A DNA stretch of 64,000 bases, from contig CM042145.1 of the NCBI GenBank assembly GCA_023376005.1, forward strand, positions 14,035,993 to 14,099,992, given 5' to 3'. This stretch comes from Doryteuthis pealeii (taxonomy: Eukaryota > Mollusca > Cephalopoda > Myopsida > Loliginidae). Numbering within the stretch: position 1 is the stretch's first letter; each line of letters starts with the position of its first letter. Below the pieces are notes generated by a model. It had not been told where the DNA came from and did no database searches. It saw only the letters and a program-made list of their open reading frames with translations. The translations under genes and the position numbers were made by a program. Below, piece after piece: positions 14,216-26,634 of this stretch.

Positions 14216-15680
14216 ATATTCCCTTACCACTAGGATTTTTTGCAACTAGGTGACTATTTCTCCTGATTTTTGAGACTGAGGCTTGAAGATTAGTATTATC
14301 TGCGTTATTCGGGACTATTGTCCCCATCTTCATTTTTTTGTACACGTTTTGGACAAAGAATACAAAGGTGAAAACATGCCACCCACTGAAAGTAAGACTA
14401 GAAGACCATCTAAAGCAGTGGTCCGAAGAGAAATGAAAAGATGGGTATGGCTGAACCATATATGGAATGAAAAGGGAAACCATCTGCCTTCTGGATGAAG
14501 TGAGATAAATAGATAGAGGAAGAACATTGGAAGAGAAGACGCCTCAAAGAATCAGCACATTGATAGGCTGTACTGAGCTGTTAAGTTTAGTAATTCCAAA
14601 GTTAGCTTTTGTTCTATCTGTTTTGTTCTTGTCCATGTATGTCAATGTTCCACATGTCAGACAATAAAGTCTGTATTGTTTGTTATATTGGTCTTCTTTG
14701 TTTGATTTTTTCATTTATGTATATATTCACCTAACGTTGGAAGGTTACTCTGAGTGCTTCTAACATATCATAAGAACCACACATTCAATTCTTAAAGCCC
14801 GCATTGGAAATATTTTACCCCTCTGCAGCAGTGCCAGTATCCTATGCTCCAGCCAATTAGGCTTTATTGTTGTTAGTCTTCATCAGTCCATCCATGTAAA
14901 CCCCATGGAAATTCAATGGGGTGTTGACAACTAAGATTATCAATTATTCTCCTACCTTGCCTTTTTCTTTCTCTTTGGTGCTCATATTGTGTTTTTAATC
15001 TAAGTGTTTTGTAGGGATTACTCCCTTACCTGCTGACGATTCCTGCTATTTGGGCACTAGGGACACAAGGTAATATATTTTCCCTGACCTCCCACCAGGC
15101 CAGATTAGCATAAAGTTTTTTTTTAATGGCTGGGGAACGCATGCAACATCAACAGCTCATGCCCAGAGCAAAAAATGACTCATCCTATTTGTGATTGTCT
15201 AGGCAGTTTATTCTGTGGTATGTCGGTATAGTATTTTATGTGAAAATGTAACATTAAAGAAAACAAGCAAAACAGTACAAATAATCAACTAAGAAGTTTG
15301 AGTCTAAATAAAACTTGTCCTTTACATTGTATTATAATTGTATTAAATGAACAACAAGTTACAAAGGTGTGGTTTTGGCTTAATGGATTTCCCATTTTAC
15401 AAATTCCTTATTAGTGTTAAAACTTACTTGTATTTTGCTCACCCTGGTTCGAGGAGGATTGGTATTCATGACTTGTCTGTTCGTAGCCACTGCTTTTTTT
15501 GGCTCATTCTGCTGCTATCTCCCTTCTCCTCCTCGAATATCTGTTAGTTTCGGGTGGAGTTTTTGAATTTTTGGCGTTGGTCAGTCCCCTGGTTTGTCTA
15601 ATTTTAGATTTTCCTTTTTTCTCTTTGTTCCATAAACTGGTCTAACAAGAATCTACAGCTCATGAACCATTCCCAATTCT

Positions 15681-16060
15681 AAGGCTAAGTTTTAATTTTA
15701 AAGGTTTATCATAGAACAAACAATGACCTTACACTATAATTGTCCTTTCTATATATAGTCACATGGTGTAATGGTTAGAGTCGTATGAGAACAATGGACC
15801 TCGTTGAACCCGAGTTCAAATCCTGGAACAAGGCTTGTTTGCATTTCACATAGCGCTATACCTTGGAAAGATATAAATCAACTACTCTCCCTCCAGCTAT
15901 GGTAAAAGTAGGGCAGACTGGGCTCTTTAACTTGCTGAATTCAATTCTAGTAACTCTGGCTTAAGAAATTGACCTTGTGTCACATTCTACTTGTGTGGAA
16001 GGGGTTGGTAAATATCTATAGAGAGAGGAGTCAGGTTTGAGAGACCTACCAAACGTCTGT
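15681..16060 (+). mobile_element. SINE B block, present only in the right arm
   Basis: tRNA-like head TCACATGGTGTAATGGTTAG at 15,759, B-box-like GAGTTCAAATCC, body to 'ggggttggtaaata' near 16,013. The left arm passes directly from the counterpart of 15,680 ('ccattacaaattct') to that of 16,061 ('ggggaaggaataag') near 12,400. The missing block is larger than the SINE by about 78 bases on one side and 40 on the other, so it may be a left-arm deletion and not a simple insertion. Confidence 0.75.
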
Positions 16061-16229
16061 GGGGGAAGGAAATAAGATATCTTGTATCTTCTATTATCTG
16101 TCGGCTCTCAAGATTATGAATTTCTTTTCAAACCTTATTATGGAGCTGGTCCATTGAATTGTCAGTCGAATATGAGTCCAAAAGTCACTGGGTGCAAACA
16201 TGTTGCCTGTGTCCAATCACAGAAAGGCT

Positions 16230-16440
16230 TTCCCTCACTTAACTCCTTATATATATTTTACAACCCCCTCCACCATGAGCAAGATACAACACACAGTCAT
16301 TTCTTAATAGTGGATTTTTAACAGGTTTTTGGAATTCAGAAGTTTTCATGCTCCTAGACGGTTGCATAACCAAAGTAAAGAGACCAGTCTGCCACTACTA
16401 TTTACCCATATGCTGGAGGAAGAATAGTTTAACTTAACTG
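16230..16440 (-). repeat. SINE B body fragment
   Basis: Minus-strand match to the SINE B body ('gaattcaaacctgttaaa' region and 'gggtaaatagtag'). Its left-arm partner at about 12,030-12,230 reads in plus orientation. Confidence 0.6.
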
Positions 16441-16479
16441 CATATATAGAAGCATATTTTTATTGACCCAACAGTCCGA

Positions 16480-17095
16480 TCAGTATTCTCCCTTTAGGGG
16501 TGGCCTCAGGTACTAGGCAATAAACCTGTCGCCTTACCCCTTTTAGGCATAAGGGGCAGGTGCTGGTCTGGGGGTATGGGCCTGCTGGGACCAATTCAAG
16601 TTACTTTAACCTTACTCACTGGATCAAAGAAACTGGGGACTCTGCTGCCAAGTAAGTAATTTACCTTCATGTACGGGGTGGCAAGAGGTTTTGTGTTTTT
16701 AGGTTTAAAGGTGGGCTGGTTAATTTGTGGTGTGTGTTCTTAGGGTTTGCTTTTAAACCCCAATCATATTTGATGGTCCATGCTGAAAAGAAAGGAAATT
16801 CAAGGAAAGAAAAAGAAAGAGACAAGACAGAAGTGTGGTTTTATAATTTAGGCTTTAATTCAACTGGTCGTAGCCACCATGTGGAAGGAAAATATCTCCC
16901 CTGGCCAGTAGTAGTTGTCCTAGACACAGTTAAGGCCTAAACTCGAATAAACTGAGAGATTCTCTTGGGGGGTCAGAAGTTGGGACCTTTTTTTCTGCAC
17001 GATGCTCAAAGGGTTCTTTCGGTGAAGGCTCATGGGAGTTTTTTTTTTTTTTAAAATCTTTAATTATTATTTTAATTTGATTTTAAAATCCGCAC
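16480..17095 (+). repeat. Families E-like and F, adjacent
   Basis: 16,480-16,690 carries 'ggcaataaacctgtcgcc', related to family E in reverse. 16,668-17,095 is family F ('gttaaggcctaaactcga'). Left-arm partner of F: about 11,430-11,850. A diverged F relative lies at 17,760-18,060, with partner about 10,200-10,700. Confidence 0.5.
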
Positions 17096-17270
17096 ACATG
17101 TTGTAAGACACTAAGGGAGTGGTCAAAAGTAGCTATAAAGAGACTGGTGGAAAGTGAAACTTCCTTTTTTCAACACTCGATAAATACTTGAAACAGATAT
17201 TCGCTGTCTATAGACAGGGGGCTTTGTGCCCCGCAACAAGCTCATGTCGCATGGCACACAAGTATCATTT

Positions 17271-17617
17271 CAGAGATGCCGATTAGGTACGTGTCTTGCA
17301 TCTTTGACACATAAAAAATCTAAAAGGCACAGTAAAAATCATGTCCATGTATCCCATTGTTTTTCTTTTTTCTTCCCTACCATTTCCAAGCTAACTGTAA
17401 ATACATTTAATTAGTTTCTTAGAAAATAATCAGCACAGGATAGAATTTACAATGTAAGAGTTAGATGGCTTTTTTGTTGTTTCCCTAGATCATAAATCAA
17501 ACCCTACAATCTATTAAGAAACTTTAGTTGGGACCCATAAATTTTCCTGGGGCCTCATTCACAGCAATTATGTGTGTCCTAGGATGCACTAAATCAAAAA
17601 AGCTATCAGCATCACTG
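17271..17617 (-). mobile_element. hAT-type MITE family D
   Basis: Plus-strand ends CAGAGATGCCGATTAGG and 'ctatcagcatcactg'. Left-arm partner 10,890-11,245. Confidence 0.65.
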
Positions 17618-18769
17618 ATTTTTTGATATATGAAGTCTTTATTCAAAACTTCTATTTCTCTACATGGACTAAAGATGCTTGCAACCTATACCACAAGGAA
17701 CATTTTCCCTTTATTCAACACTCAGGAACACTGACAGTAGTAGGAATGGGGTTACTTACTACTGTGGGGATTAAAAAATACGAAAATAAAAAAAATTAAA
17801 AAAAACAACAAACTTCCCATGGGGCCTTGAACCGGAAGAACCCCTTTGCAACCTTTGCGCATGTCAACAAAAAGGACTGTACTCCCTACTCCAAAAAGGA
17901 TACGCTCGGTCATTTGATCTAGGCTCGCAACAGAGGGGTAGTCGTTTTTCCTAGCCAAGGGACAATAATCCCCTTGGCTACAGCCAGACTATGCCCATTC
18001 AATAAAGCCTAAGTCGTAAACTACCTCTTACTTTGTTCTTTCCTTTCTCGTGCCTTTTTTGTTCCTAAAATTCCATTTCAGCTCACCAGCCCAGAAGATT
18101 AGCAAGAACGCAGCTTTTATTGGGTGACAAGACACCAGCACAAAACAAACCATAAATAGCCCCCATAACTACTCAGATAAATCCCCAAAGGGTTACGAAG
18201 AGTCTCCTTAGACTTAGTCAGCAACCCATCTAAGTCAAGGAAGACCGACACAAAAACCTCTGCTGTATAGCGGCTTTGCCTTGTCGCCCAAGGAAAGGCT
18301 GGGGAGTAACCCGAAAATAAATCAGGAGCTGGAGTCCCTAAAAGTGGAGGTGTGACGCTGAAATTCAGTGCTACCCAGCCAACTTCTCCTGTGGAGCTAC
18401 CGGTCAAATTGCATTGGTTCCTTACCTTTCGCTTTAATATCACAGCGGCAGTGTGGAGAGGGGGGATTTGCTTGCTTGGCAACACCATCCTCCATATGAA
18501 ACCCGCCCAGGCACATTTGGACACTGCTCCATTGTCCTCCCGTAGACAGAAGAATGCCAACCACCAACCATGTATATCAGGATCAAATTTCTAAAGATTC
18601 TTTGAATCTTTATTAAACAACATACAATAGGTCGTGTTTACTTCCACCAGTGTCTTTGGGATAAATGTCCATATCAATATCCTACAGTAATACTACACTA
18701 TCTAACCAAATAATTTTCCAAACAGATCTATTTGACCCATAAGATGGGACGCTGACAGGTACTACCACT

Positions 18770-19385
18770 GCCAAGTTTGGTTTGGTTTGGGTTTGTTTAT
18801 GGCATATCAACTGGTGGGTCATTTAAAATGCCGACAAAAATTTTGAAAGATTGTAGCGATAGTTTGGAATAATTTTTATAAACTCACCTTTTTGTAAACA
18901 AATTTTTTCTTATTTAACCCATATATGGGACTTCTACGACAAGTAATGACCACTCTGGTCTGAGTGGACCATGAGCAATTGGTGATGAAGGGGTGCTCCA
19001 CATTCTCTAGACCTCCAGAACTGGAACCTCACTGATCAGTTAGAGTTTGAGTCACAACCCAGGACATGGAGACCCTCAGTCACGCACCTTCCTATGCAAC
19101 CCATATGATAAAAAGGGTTGGGGTTTGCAATAGGGCTGGACAATCATATAGGTGCTAGGGCTTGACGTAACCAACGATTGATCAGAGGGGGGGCCCCTCT
19201 CCAACCATTCCAGGTCAGAGGGGACCTAGGAGTAATGAAAAATGAAAGAAGTATTCTATACTCCCAGAATTCCTTTATGAACAGAACTCACAATCAGATA
19301 GTTTAGTGTCATACAAAGGACACCCTTTTTTGGTGGGGTGGGGTCTTACCTCAGCTGGAATACAGTCAGTGTAATCTAAGCCCCA
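18770..19385 (-). repeat. Two family C copies in tandem
   Basis: Minus-strand tail '(AAACC)n' at 18,774-18,795, then the family C body to about 19,205. A second, shorter C-related unit runs to 19,385. Left-arm partner about 9,050-9,690. Confidence 0.6.
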
Positions 19386-19395
19386 CCGACATGGA

Positions 19396-19623
19396 GACTG
19401 TTTAGTCAGTTGGTAGAGCACTCACCTAAGGAATCACAAGTTCTGGGTTTTATATCAGTCCCTGCCAACTCAGGTATGAGTAGCACAGCTTTGGGTAATC
19501 TGATCTGTGCAGTAAAATGTGTAACTGATGGGAGGTGTTGGTGCTCACCTCAGTAAAAACAAAACTCCCTGGAATAGGCTGCGAAAGGGGATAGACCTCT
19601 CTTGTTGTACGGCTGATACCAAC
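19396..19623 (+). mobile_element. SINE A (tRNA-derived)
   Basis: Head TTTAGTCAGTTGGTAGAGCA to end 'ggctgatacc'. Left-arm partner 8,791-9,035 (minus). Confidence 0.65.
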
Positions 19624-20079
19624 ACTTCATTTGAAAGTTTAAGTAAAAAACTTTTGAATGTATAAATGTTTGCAATACATTCAAAAGTTGTTGTGTTTTT
19701 TTTTACTAACTTTTCAATTATCTAACTTAAAAAAACCTTTTATGTTAATGTAAAATCAAGGGCATATTACAAGAAATAAAAATCGATTACACCCTGTCAC
19801 TCCAGTGGGGTCTAAACTGAAACCGCATGGTGAAAGAAAGGAAACTAAAGAGTTGTTTCAATTAATTTCCACAATGATGTATGTTGACACCATATAAATT
19901 TTTGGGTGTCTGTTGAAGAGCGATGTGTAACAAACTAATTTGGGAGGACATTGATTGATCCTGATTCAGCTCTCAGTGGCTCACTAACTACTGTCCTTGT
20001 GTCAGACTAAGAAAAAATGATTTACACCTCTCAGACATTGTCATCAAATCTTTGGTGGTTATATTCATTGTATTTCAAC

Positions 20080-20530
20080 CCCCTCATTTTGTCAGGTAAG
20101 AGTGTAACACTGGACCCTGACAAGAGAACAGTAGCCGTCCTTGGTACAAACACAAAATCTTTGAATTTTTAAATTAAATTTGTAGCATAGGATTTTAGGG
20201 TGTATTGCTTTAAACACTCTAAATATATTTTGCATTCCAAACACTGAATTATCTCCCTTGCTTCATATTTTGATCACTACTACCATGTAAGTATGGCCAT
20301 CAAAATGAGGCATACATTAAAAAAAAAAAAAACTAATTTATAAAATTTAAAAATCTTGCATTAGATTCAAAATTAATTTTTATAAAGTATGGACATGCTC
20401 ATCCAAGTAGCCTAACTTTTTTTTTTTCGTGTGTGTGTGTGTGTGTGGATCCTCAGAAATGCATTCTAGGGTTGAATTGCTTTAAACATCCAAAAAATAT
20501 TTTGCATTCCAAACTCAGAATTATCTTGAC
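20080..20530. repeat. Right-arm duplicate of 25,880-26,260
   Basis: Both contain 'gacaagagaacagtagcc', 'tttgcattccaaacactgaa' and 'ttatctcccttgcttcatat' in the same order. A partial third unit lies at 20,440-20,530. Left-arm partners about 7,860-8,300 and 2,400-2,790. Confidence 0.6.
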
Positions 20531-20576
20531 TCCTCAAGCATTTCTACCAGTGCTGCCTCCACAACATCCACTGGAG

Positions 20577-21206
20577 CAGGGATCACCAAACTTTTTTCAC
20601 TATGGGCTAGATAATTGAAAAAATAACAAGCGCAGGCCACATTATTATTGTATTCAATACTTTTAGCCAGAACAAAAGCTCTGAGAAAAAGATGTAAAAC
20701 AAAATTTATCTTACCATGTTTATATTTATGGGATGAGTGGCATAAGATGCACAATAACAAATTTTAACCAACATATTTATTTTCAAAACATTATCAAAGA
20801 ATGCAACATTAGTAGAAAGGTTTAGTGAGATTGTGAACTGAGTTTTGCCTTTCAAGATATCGTCAATGTTTGGTTGGAATTGCTACATCCAATCAAGAGA
20901 ATTGCTTTCAAATGTTTATCAGTCAATTTATTCGATAGGTTGATTTCACATATTTCATTTTGAAAGGCTTGCTCGCATAATGCGTATCAAGGGAAATGCT
21001 CATACGTACAAAATTTTGTAACCTACCTACAGTAGTCAAGTCCATGAAGATGTAGTAAGCTTAACATGATATTTTAAATTTAAATGGTATCAGAACATCT
21101 CACGGTCCATACGTTTTAACAAATAAATTCAAGTACTGTCGGCGGCGCCTGATAAAATGCCTTCACAGGTCAGATCCACTCCGCCGGCCGTAGTTTGTGA
21201 CCTCTG
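20577..21206 (-). mobile_element. hAT transposon remnant with transposase dimerisation segment
   Basis: Outer ends CAGGGATCACCAAACTTTT and, inverted, CAGAGGTCACAAACTACGG. CACTGGA-type sequence on both sides (8-bp duplication when both arms are compared). On the minus strand, 20,890-21,000 encodes ALCEQAFQNEICEINLSN then KLTDKHLKAILLIG, the C-terminal dimerisation block of hAT transposases (CEQAFSxMK...LTDxHL). The rest of the transposase is missing or shifted. The left-arm partner is 7,165-7,800. It sits next to, and probably inside, the LINE tail. Confidence 0.75.
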
Positions 21207-21765
21207 ACTGGAGTGACTTTGTCACTAATATTGAAGTCCTTGAACAGGTGAAGATCACCAGCCTCAAGACCATGCTATTAAAATCCCAGCTATGCTGGGC
21301 AGAACACATCTCCACCAATTGCTTGCTCAAGATCACATTCTGTGGTTAAACTCTCTACTAGTCATCGTGACAGAGGGGCACCAAAGAAGCGATGCTGGAC
21401 TGCTTGAAAAAATCCCTTGGTGCCTACGACTCAACCATTGTTCCACCCTAGTCGAGAACCGTGATGCCCTGGCGTCTTACCACTAACCATGATGTCTCCT
21501 CCATTAAAAACACCTGCATGTCTATTCTCAAAGGACAAAAGACATACAAGGAAAGACCCATAAGACATCCATCAAATTCTGACCAGACCTTCAGCTGCTG
21601 CTGATGCAAACATTTTGCCGTCCCTGCATAAGCATTATCAACCACAAACATGCCTGCAGTCAATACGACCCCCCCCCTTAATCTTCGGTCATGAAGCCAA
21701 GCCATGATGATGATAATGATGGTGATGATGATGATTTCAAACCGCTGTAACCTGACCTTCTCCAG
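21207..21765 (+). pseudogene. Decayed LINE 3' end with cysteine-rich tail
   Basis: Plus-strand pieces read NIEVLEQVKITSLKTMLLKS, QLCWAEHIS, KKSLGAYDSTIVPP and NHDVSSIKNTC. These follow the RT tail seen in many mollusc LINEs (LLKSQLRWAGH...LKxSL). After further frameshifts a C-x-C zinc-type tail and a (GATGAT)n run follow. Stops and frameshifts throughout. Left-arm partner about 6,600-7,164. Confidence 0.65.
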
Positions 21766-21841
21766 GTGTCTTTCTAGGTAAACTTCAGGGAATTTTGAAT
21801 TATTCAATTAACGGAGTAACTGTTCGCATTCTACATCCATG

Positions 21842-22125
21842 CTTGTTTTGTTTGTTTAAGCGGCATTTCAACCTTGGTGGGTTATTTAATGCTGACAAAG
21901 TTTTGAAATAAATTCATGCTTAATAGATACTCAATTTTTATTTTTTAGAAACACATTTTCTATTTAACCCATAGATGGGACCTAACAGATACTACCATCC
22001 GGGTCAGATGGACCGGGGAGGAATGGTGATGAAGGGGTGCTCCACAATCCCCGAGCTCCAGAACTGGAACTTCACCATCACATAGGTTTAATGTCATTCC
22101 CAGGAAACTGTCCATGCGTTGGATA
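21842..22125 (-). repeat. Family C retroposon fragment
   Basis: Shares 'cccatagatgggacc' and 'gatgaaggggtgctccaca'. Left-arm partner about 6,180-6,490. Confidence 0.55.
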
Positions 22126-22369
22126 TTTCATCTATATATTAATACTAGTGTTCCTTAATCTTCTGACCTTATCATATTGCAACACGCCCTCTGGTTAAAA
22201 ATGAGACTGTCCAAAAATCATCCAAGATGAAATGCAAAAAAGTAAATCCTGATTATCTGTGTTGCTTATTCCGCCAAATTATTATTTCTTATGAGTGTCT
22301 TCACCTCTCAGCTAAATAATGGACCATTTCTGTTTTTATTATAAAGAAAAGAAAGGACATGCTAGTCAG

Positions 22370-22530
22370 AAAAAATATAATAAGAATGAAAGAAAGAGAG
22401 TAAGAAAGAAAGATAGAGAGAGGGGGTGAGAATGTGGAAAAATAATAACACTAATCTGTTTCAATCAAGCATAATGAAAAGAGGAAAAGAAGAAAAGAAA
22501 GAAAGAAAAAAAGAGTGGGAGAGAATAGCT
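22370..22530. repeat. Purine-rich low-complexity tract
   Basis: GAAA and GA units; partner (pyrimidine) tract at about 5,755-5,960. Confidence 0.7.
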
Positions 22531-22729
22531 AAATCAAGATAGATATATTTTTTACATATTGAACTATTTAGCAAATAGTTCTTAAGTAAAACTATCAAAC
22601 ATTGTAATAATTAAATTTATCATACTGTGGTATATCCACAGGTCTTGCTAGTATCAATTAATTTGCCTACTTATTTCACTCTCTACACATTGTGGACTGC
22701 TATACTCACAACATACACTCCAGCCTTCT

Positions 22730-22995
22730 TCAGGAGACTTTTGTTTGTACTCAGTACTCGGGAGCCGTGGATAGAATAAAGGGTTAGGTTCAAAGTTCTG
22801 TGATGGCTCTCGATTACGACAAGAAGGTTCTCGAGTTCGAAAAGGCTCCTGAGTCTGATAAGAAATACCTGAAGAAGGACACATCGGCCAAAACGTTGTA
22901 CAGATAACTATAAAGATGATGACAATAGTCTGAATAACCCAAATGATACTAATTATCAAGCCTCATCTCAAAAATTCAGAGAAATAGTATAGAAA
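22730..22995 (+). repeat. Repeat family H copy
   Basis: Contains 'ggttaggttcaaagttc', 'ctgaagaagga' and 'ggccaaaacgttgtacag'. Here the hammerhead-like core is degraded (CAAAA for GAAAC). The Helitron lies just downstream. Left partner about 5,260-5,545. Confidence 0.6.
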
Positions 22996-23006
22996 TATTG
23001 TGCATA

Positions 23007-23644
23007 TCTTATTATAATGGAGATTGTGGGTTTGTCTGTCTGTAACTGAAACTATATTACTACACAAGTCACAATTCCCTTTGTTATTTACATCACATTC
23101 TACATGATTTATCTTTATTAAACCTCAATTATTAACAAAATCGTTTTACATCATTAAGATGTTGACCATATTACACGCTAATAACATGCAGTTATATTTA
23201 TATATACAACAAAATTGCAGTTTACAGTGTGAATGGGAAGGCTAATTTGCATATTGATCTTAAAAATTTGATTTTAATAAATATATGCTTAGTATTATTA
23301 ATTTCTAATTGTTTGGTTTTATCTTGATGAATATGACCAAAAATCTCTTCAATAAATCTTAAAAGAAATCCATAACAACATGAAATAACTGTAATATTAT
23401 TCTTTACTTCCTATTTAAACTAAATAGTTAAATTAGGAAAATTTACTAATGAAAGACGGGAGTAATTGGAAATGATGGAGAGTTAGTTTCAAAGTTGTTC
23501 TATTTTTCAATCATACCCCCCTCTGTTCCAAATCTTTTTTATTTGCATTCTTATTCAGTTTCATTAGCCTTTCTAATTTAAATATGATATTTTATTATAT
23601 TAAAACTTAAATACTTGCACCCGGAGGGTGCATATATTTGCTAG
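23007..23644 (+). mobile_element. Non-autonomous Helitron, present only in the right arm
   Basis: Begins TC directly after A (23,006). Ends CTAG (23,641-23,644) directly before T, with hairpin GCACCC-GGA-GGGTGC (23,617-23,631) nine bases upstream of the end. TC start, short 3' hairpin, CTRR end and insertion between A and T, without target duplication, are the Helitron hallmarks. The left arm runs straight through the site near 5,250 ('tttttacttctgcacaac'), i.e. an empty site. It encodes no Rep/helicase. Confidence 0.85.
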
Positions 23645-24479
23645 TAAAAATAAAGATGAGGACAACAGTCCAAAAAAATTTAAATAATACAATGGTCTGC
23701 TAATCTAGCTTGTTAACTATTACACCATGTGAGGGGTCCATTAAAGCTACTGAAACAGTCAATCTATGGTTGGTAGTAGTAATATTAATATATTAACTGC
23801 TTTGTGGCGAAGGAGGAGAAAAATCACCTGCCTCAAAAAAAGGATTTTGTGCCCAATGTATGATCTGCTGAATGAAAGGAAAAAAAAAAACAAACAAAAA
23901 CAAAAACAAAAAACATACTTACCAGTTTATTATGTTGGCACCTTTCTGTCCACTAAGAACGATGGAGTAGTGTCCAAAAAAAAATAAATAAAATTCATCT
24001 GTATCTGCGCAAGTGGCCTGTGCAGGCCTTATCCTTGAGTGACAGCCTTTGGTGCACTGACTGCATACAAACTGTGATGCTTTTTGGGGGCTACTGTTTT
24101 CTCTCCTCTTTCTGGCTCTCTTTGCTGTCGGGACTACTCTCCTCTCCACCTCATTCCTTGCTTGAGGTGCCAGACCACTCGATTTACTGCATCTAACTCC
24201 CACGTGTTTGTGTTAATGTGGCAGATCCTCGGGTCTCTCCCGCAGACACCTTTAAAGCGTAGGCATGGTCTACCTACTGATTGGGAGCCTTTTACTAATT
24301 CACCATTTGTTTTTTTTTTTAACCACTTTAACTATAACTCAATGTAGGTGAATTTTTGTATCCTCTCTGACTGTCATGACCCATGAAAACTTTGTCTCCT
24401 CAAAAAAAGCTTTTGCTTTTTTTTAATGGCTGACAGTGTATTTTTTGGCCCATGAGCGAGCATAGGTCACATGGTGTAG

Positions 24480-24690
24480 ATTAGAAAGTTGAAATTTTTA
24501 TCCTTTTTTTTTTTTTGGATGTTGGAATTTTATTTTTATCCCCCCTCCTTTTTTTTTTTTTTAATTATTTATGTTGGAAATTTACACCCCGCCTCTTTTG
24601 ATGTTGGAATTTTATTTTTACCTCCCTCTTCTTCTTTTGATGTTGGAATTTTTTACCCCTTTTTCTTTTGATGTTGGACTTTTGACGTTT
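24480..24690. repeat. T-rich minisatellite
   Basis: Several imperfect units of GATGTTGGAATTTTATTTTT followed by C-rich and T-rich spacers. Left partner about 4,070-4,270. Confidence 0.65.
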
Positions 24691-24741
24691 GACTTGTGAT
24701 TCTGAATTTTTTTACTTCATTTTTTCCCTTGACCTGGCTTC

Positions 24742-25060
24742 ATGCTCTGTGTCCAGTAGGACTTTGTTTTCTGGACTGGTTAGTAAAATAAATTGCATGA
24801 TCCCAGGGGGCCATCCCCCAAGTAGCAACTACGCCCTCATCTAAAAGGGGTAGGGCCAGGTTTATTGCTTGGTACCTGAGGCACCCCAAAACGTGAATAC
24901 TTAGGGATCATACACTTTTGCACTGGCTACTGTATGAGCTTCGGTTTGTGCGTGGCTCCCCACATTAAAACGTCCTTTGTGTGAATTCGGCCTGGTGGAG
25001 GTCAGGAAAATAAACTTTCCCTTTAGATTTGCGATATGGACTTCTTTACAGACATTAATG
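24742..25060 (+). repeat. Dispersed repeat family E
   Basis: Matches 61,575-61,850. Left partner about 3,700-4,025. Confidence 0.55.
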
Positions 25061-25085
25061 TTGGCACACTTATTAACAGACACAT

Positions 25086-25372
25086 TGCGGTTAAATCGAA
25101 CTTAACGGACCTGAATTCTACCATCATATGTCACCTCGCCAAAAGAAAAAAAAACAAACCAAAAATCACGGAATTAACCGAATTTAATGAAATTTTCAGT
25201 GTTGATATTTAATGAATAAAAGATATAATGCACCAGTTATTTTATTTAAAACTTTTACATTTTTTTCAGGTCAGTTAACTTTGAGCCATGTATCTTTGAG
25301 AATCTGTGTTACGCCTCAAAAATGTGGTTCAAAGTTAACTGACCTGAAAAAATGTAAAATTTGCTTCAAATG
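25086..25372. mobile_element. Truncated foldback MITE (GGTTAAATCG family)
   Basis: Left arm and hairpin centre of the element seen complete at 41,293-41,729. The right arm is lost where a family D MITE begins near 25,372. Left partner about 3,390-3,652. Confidence 0.7.
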
Positions 25373-25649
25373 AATCCCCAGAAAAATTAATGGGCCCCAA
25401 CTAAAGTTTCTTAATAAATTGTAGGGTTTTTATTTATGATCTGGGGAAACAACTAAAGCCATCTAACTCCTACCTTTTAACCTTCCTGTGTAATTCATTT
25501 CTAAGAAACTATTGAAGTGTATTTACAGTTAGCTTGAAATTGTGAGGGAAGAAAAAAGAAAGACACTGGGATGCACAGATACAATTTTACTGTGTCCTTT
25601 TAGATTTTTGTGCGTCAGAGATGCAGTATGCATGCCTATCAGCATCTCT
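25372..25649 (+). mobile_element. hAT-type MITE family D, truncated at one end
   Basis: Begins inside the family ('ttcaaatgaatcccc') and ends 'cctatcagcatctct'. Left partner 3,069-3,375. Confidence 0.6.
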
Positions 25650-26634
25650 AACCTTGTATGTGCAGCTAATTTAAACTGCTACTTTACCTAATATTTCTGA
25701 CCAATTATTATTCCAGATTGAAGATCAGTTTCATATTGTACACTTTGAACGAACAGGCCTTAAAAAAAAAAAAGTAGGCGGAGAAAACAAGTTTTTTTTT
25801 TTCCAATATTTAGATGCATTTGGTGGAATTTTTCAAAGCATCCTTGTTATTTGGGATGCCCTAGGGAAGCTGGATTTCTGATCAGTTTTCTGTCAGGTAA
25901 AAGAGTGACATAGGAACTCTGACAAGAGAACAGTAGCCATCCTTGGTACACACAAAAATCTTGAATTTTTAAATTTTATTTGTAGCATAAGATTTTAGAG
26001 TAGTGTTGCTTTAAACATTCAAAATATATTTTGCATTCCAAACACTGAATTATCTCCCTTGCTTCATATTCTGATTACTCCCCCCCCTCCCCTTGAGTAT
26101 GGCGATCAAAATGAGGAATTTGAACTTTGAGGGGAAAAAGAAAAAAACAAAACTCGTTTATAAAATCTAAATCTTGCATTAGATTCAAAATTGGTTTTCC
26201 AAAGTTTGGACATGCCCCATCCAAGTAATCTAACTTTTTTTTCTTTCTTTTGGTGGATCCTCAAGACACTATTGACACTCAAATATATTCTTAAATTTCT
26301 TTTTCAACTAATTTTTTAATATAAATTAAATAAAATCTACCGCACTTTCAATAATCATTTTTCATTTTATTTCCAATGCAAGACAAGTAATTAAAACATT
26401 TTTAAAAATTTGTATTAGTTTATTTGTATTTTATTTTATTTGTTTTTGTTTTACAAAATCTAAGTTTTATTAGTCACAAATTTTGAATCATTTCATTTTT
26501 TTTCAAGAAAAGAATGTGAAATGAAACAAGGTATAAGGGAGGTAACTTGGTATTTGGAATGCAAATTTCGTTTTGGATGCGAACAATTAAGAATTGTTTT
26601 TTTCTTAAAAAAAAAAAACAACAAAAAAAACATG

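Noticed and set aside
18117..18560. 147-codon open frame, minus strand
   Set aside because: Lies in repeat sequence of the right arm; its left-arm partner is broken and no domain is recognisable.
21448..21807. 119-codon open frame, minus strand
   Set aside because: Antisense shadow of the decayed LINE tail, with a run of isoleucines from the (GATGAT)n tract.
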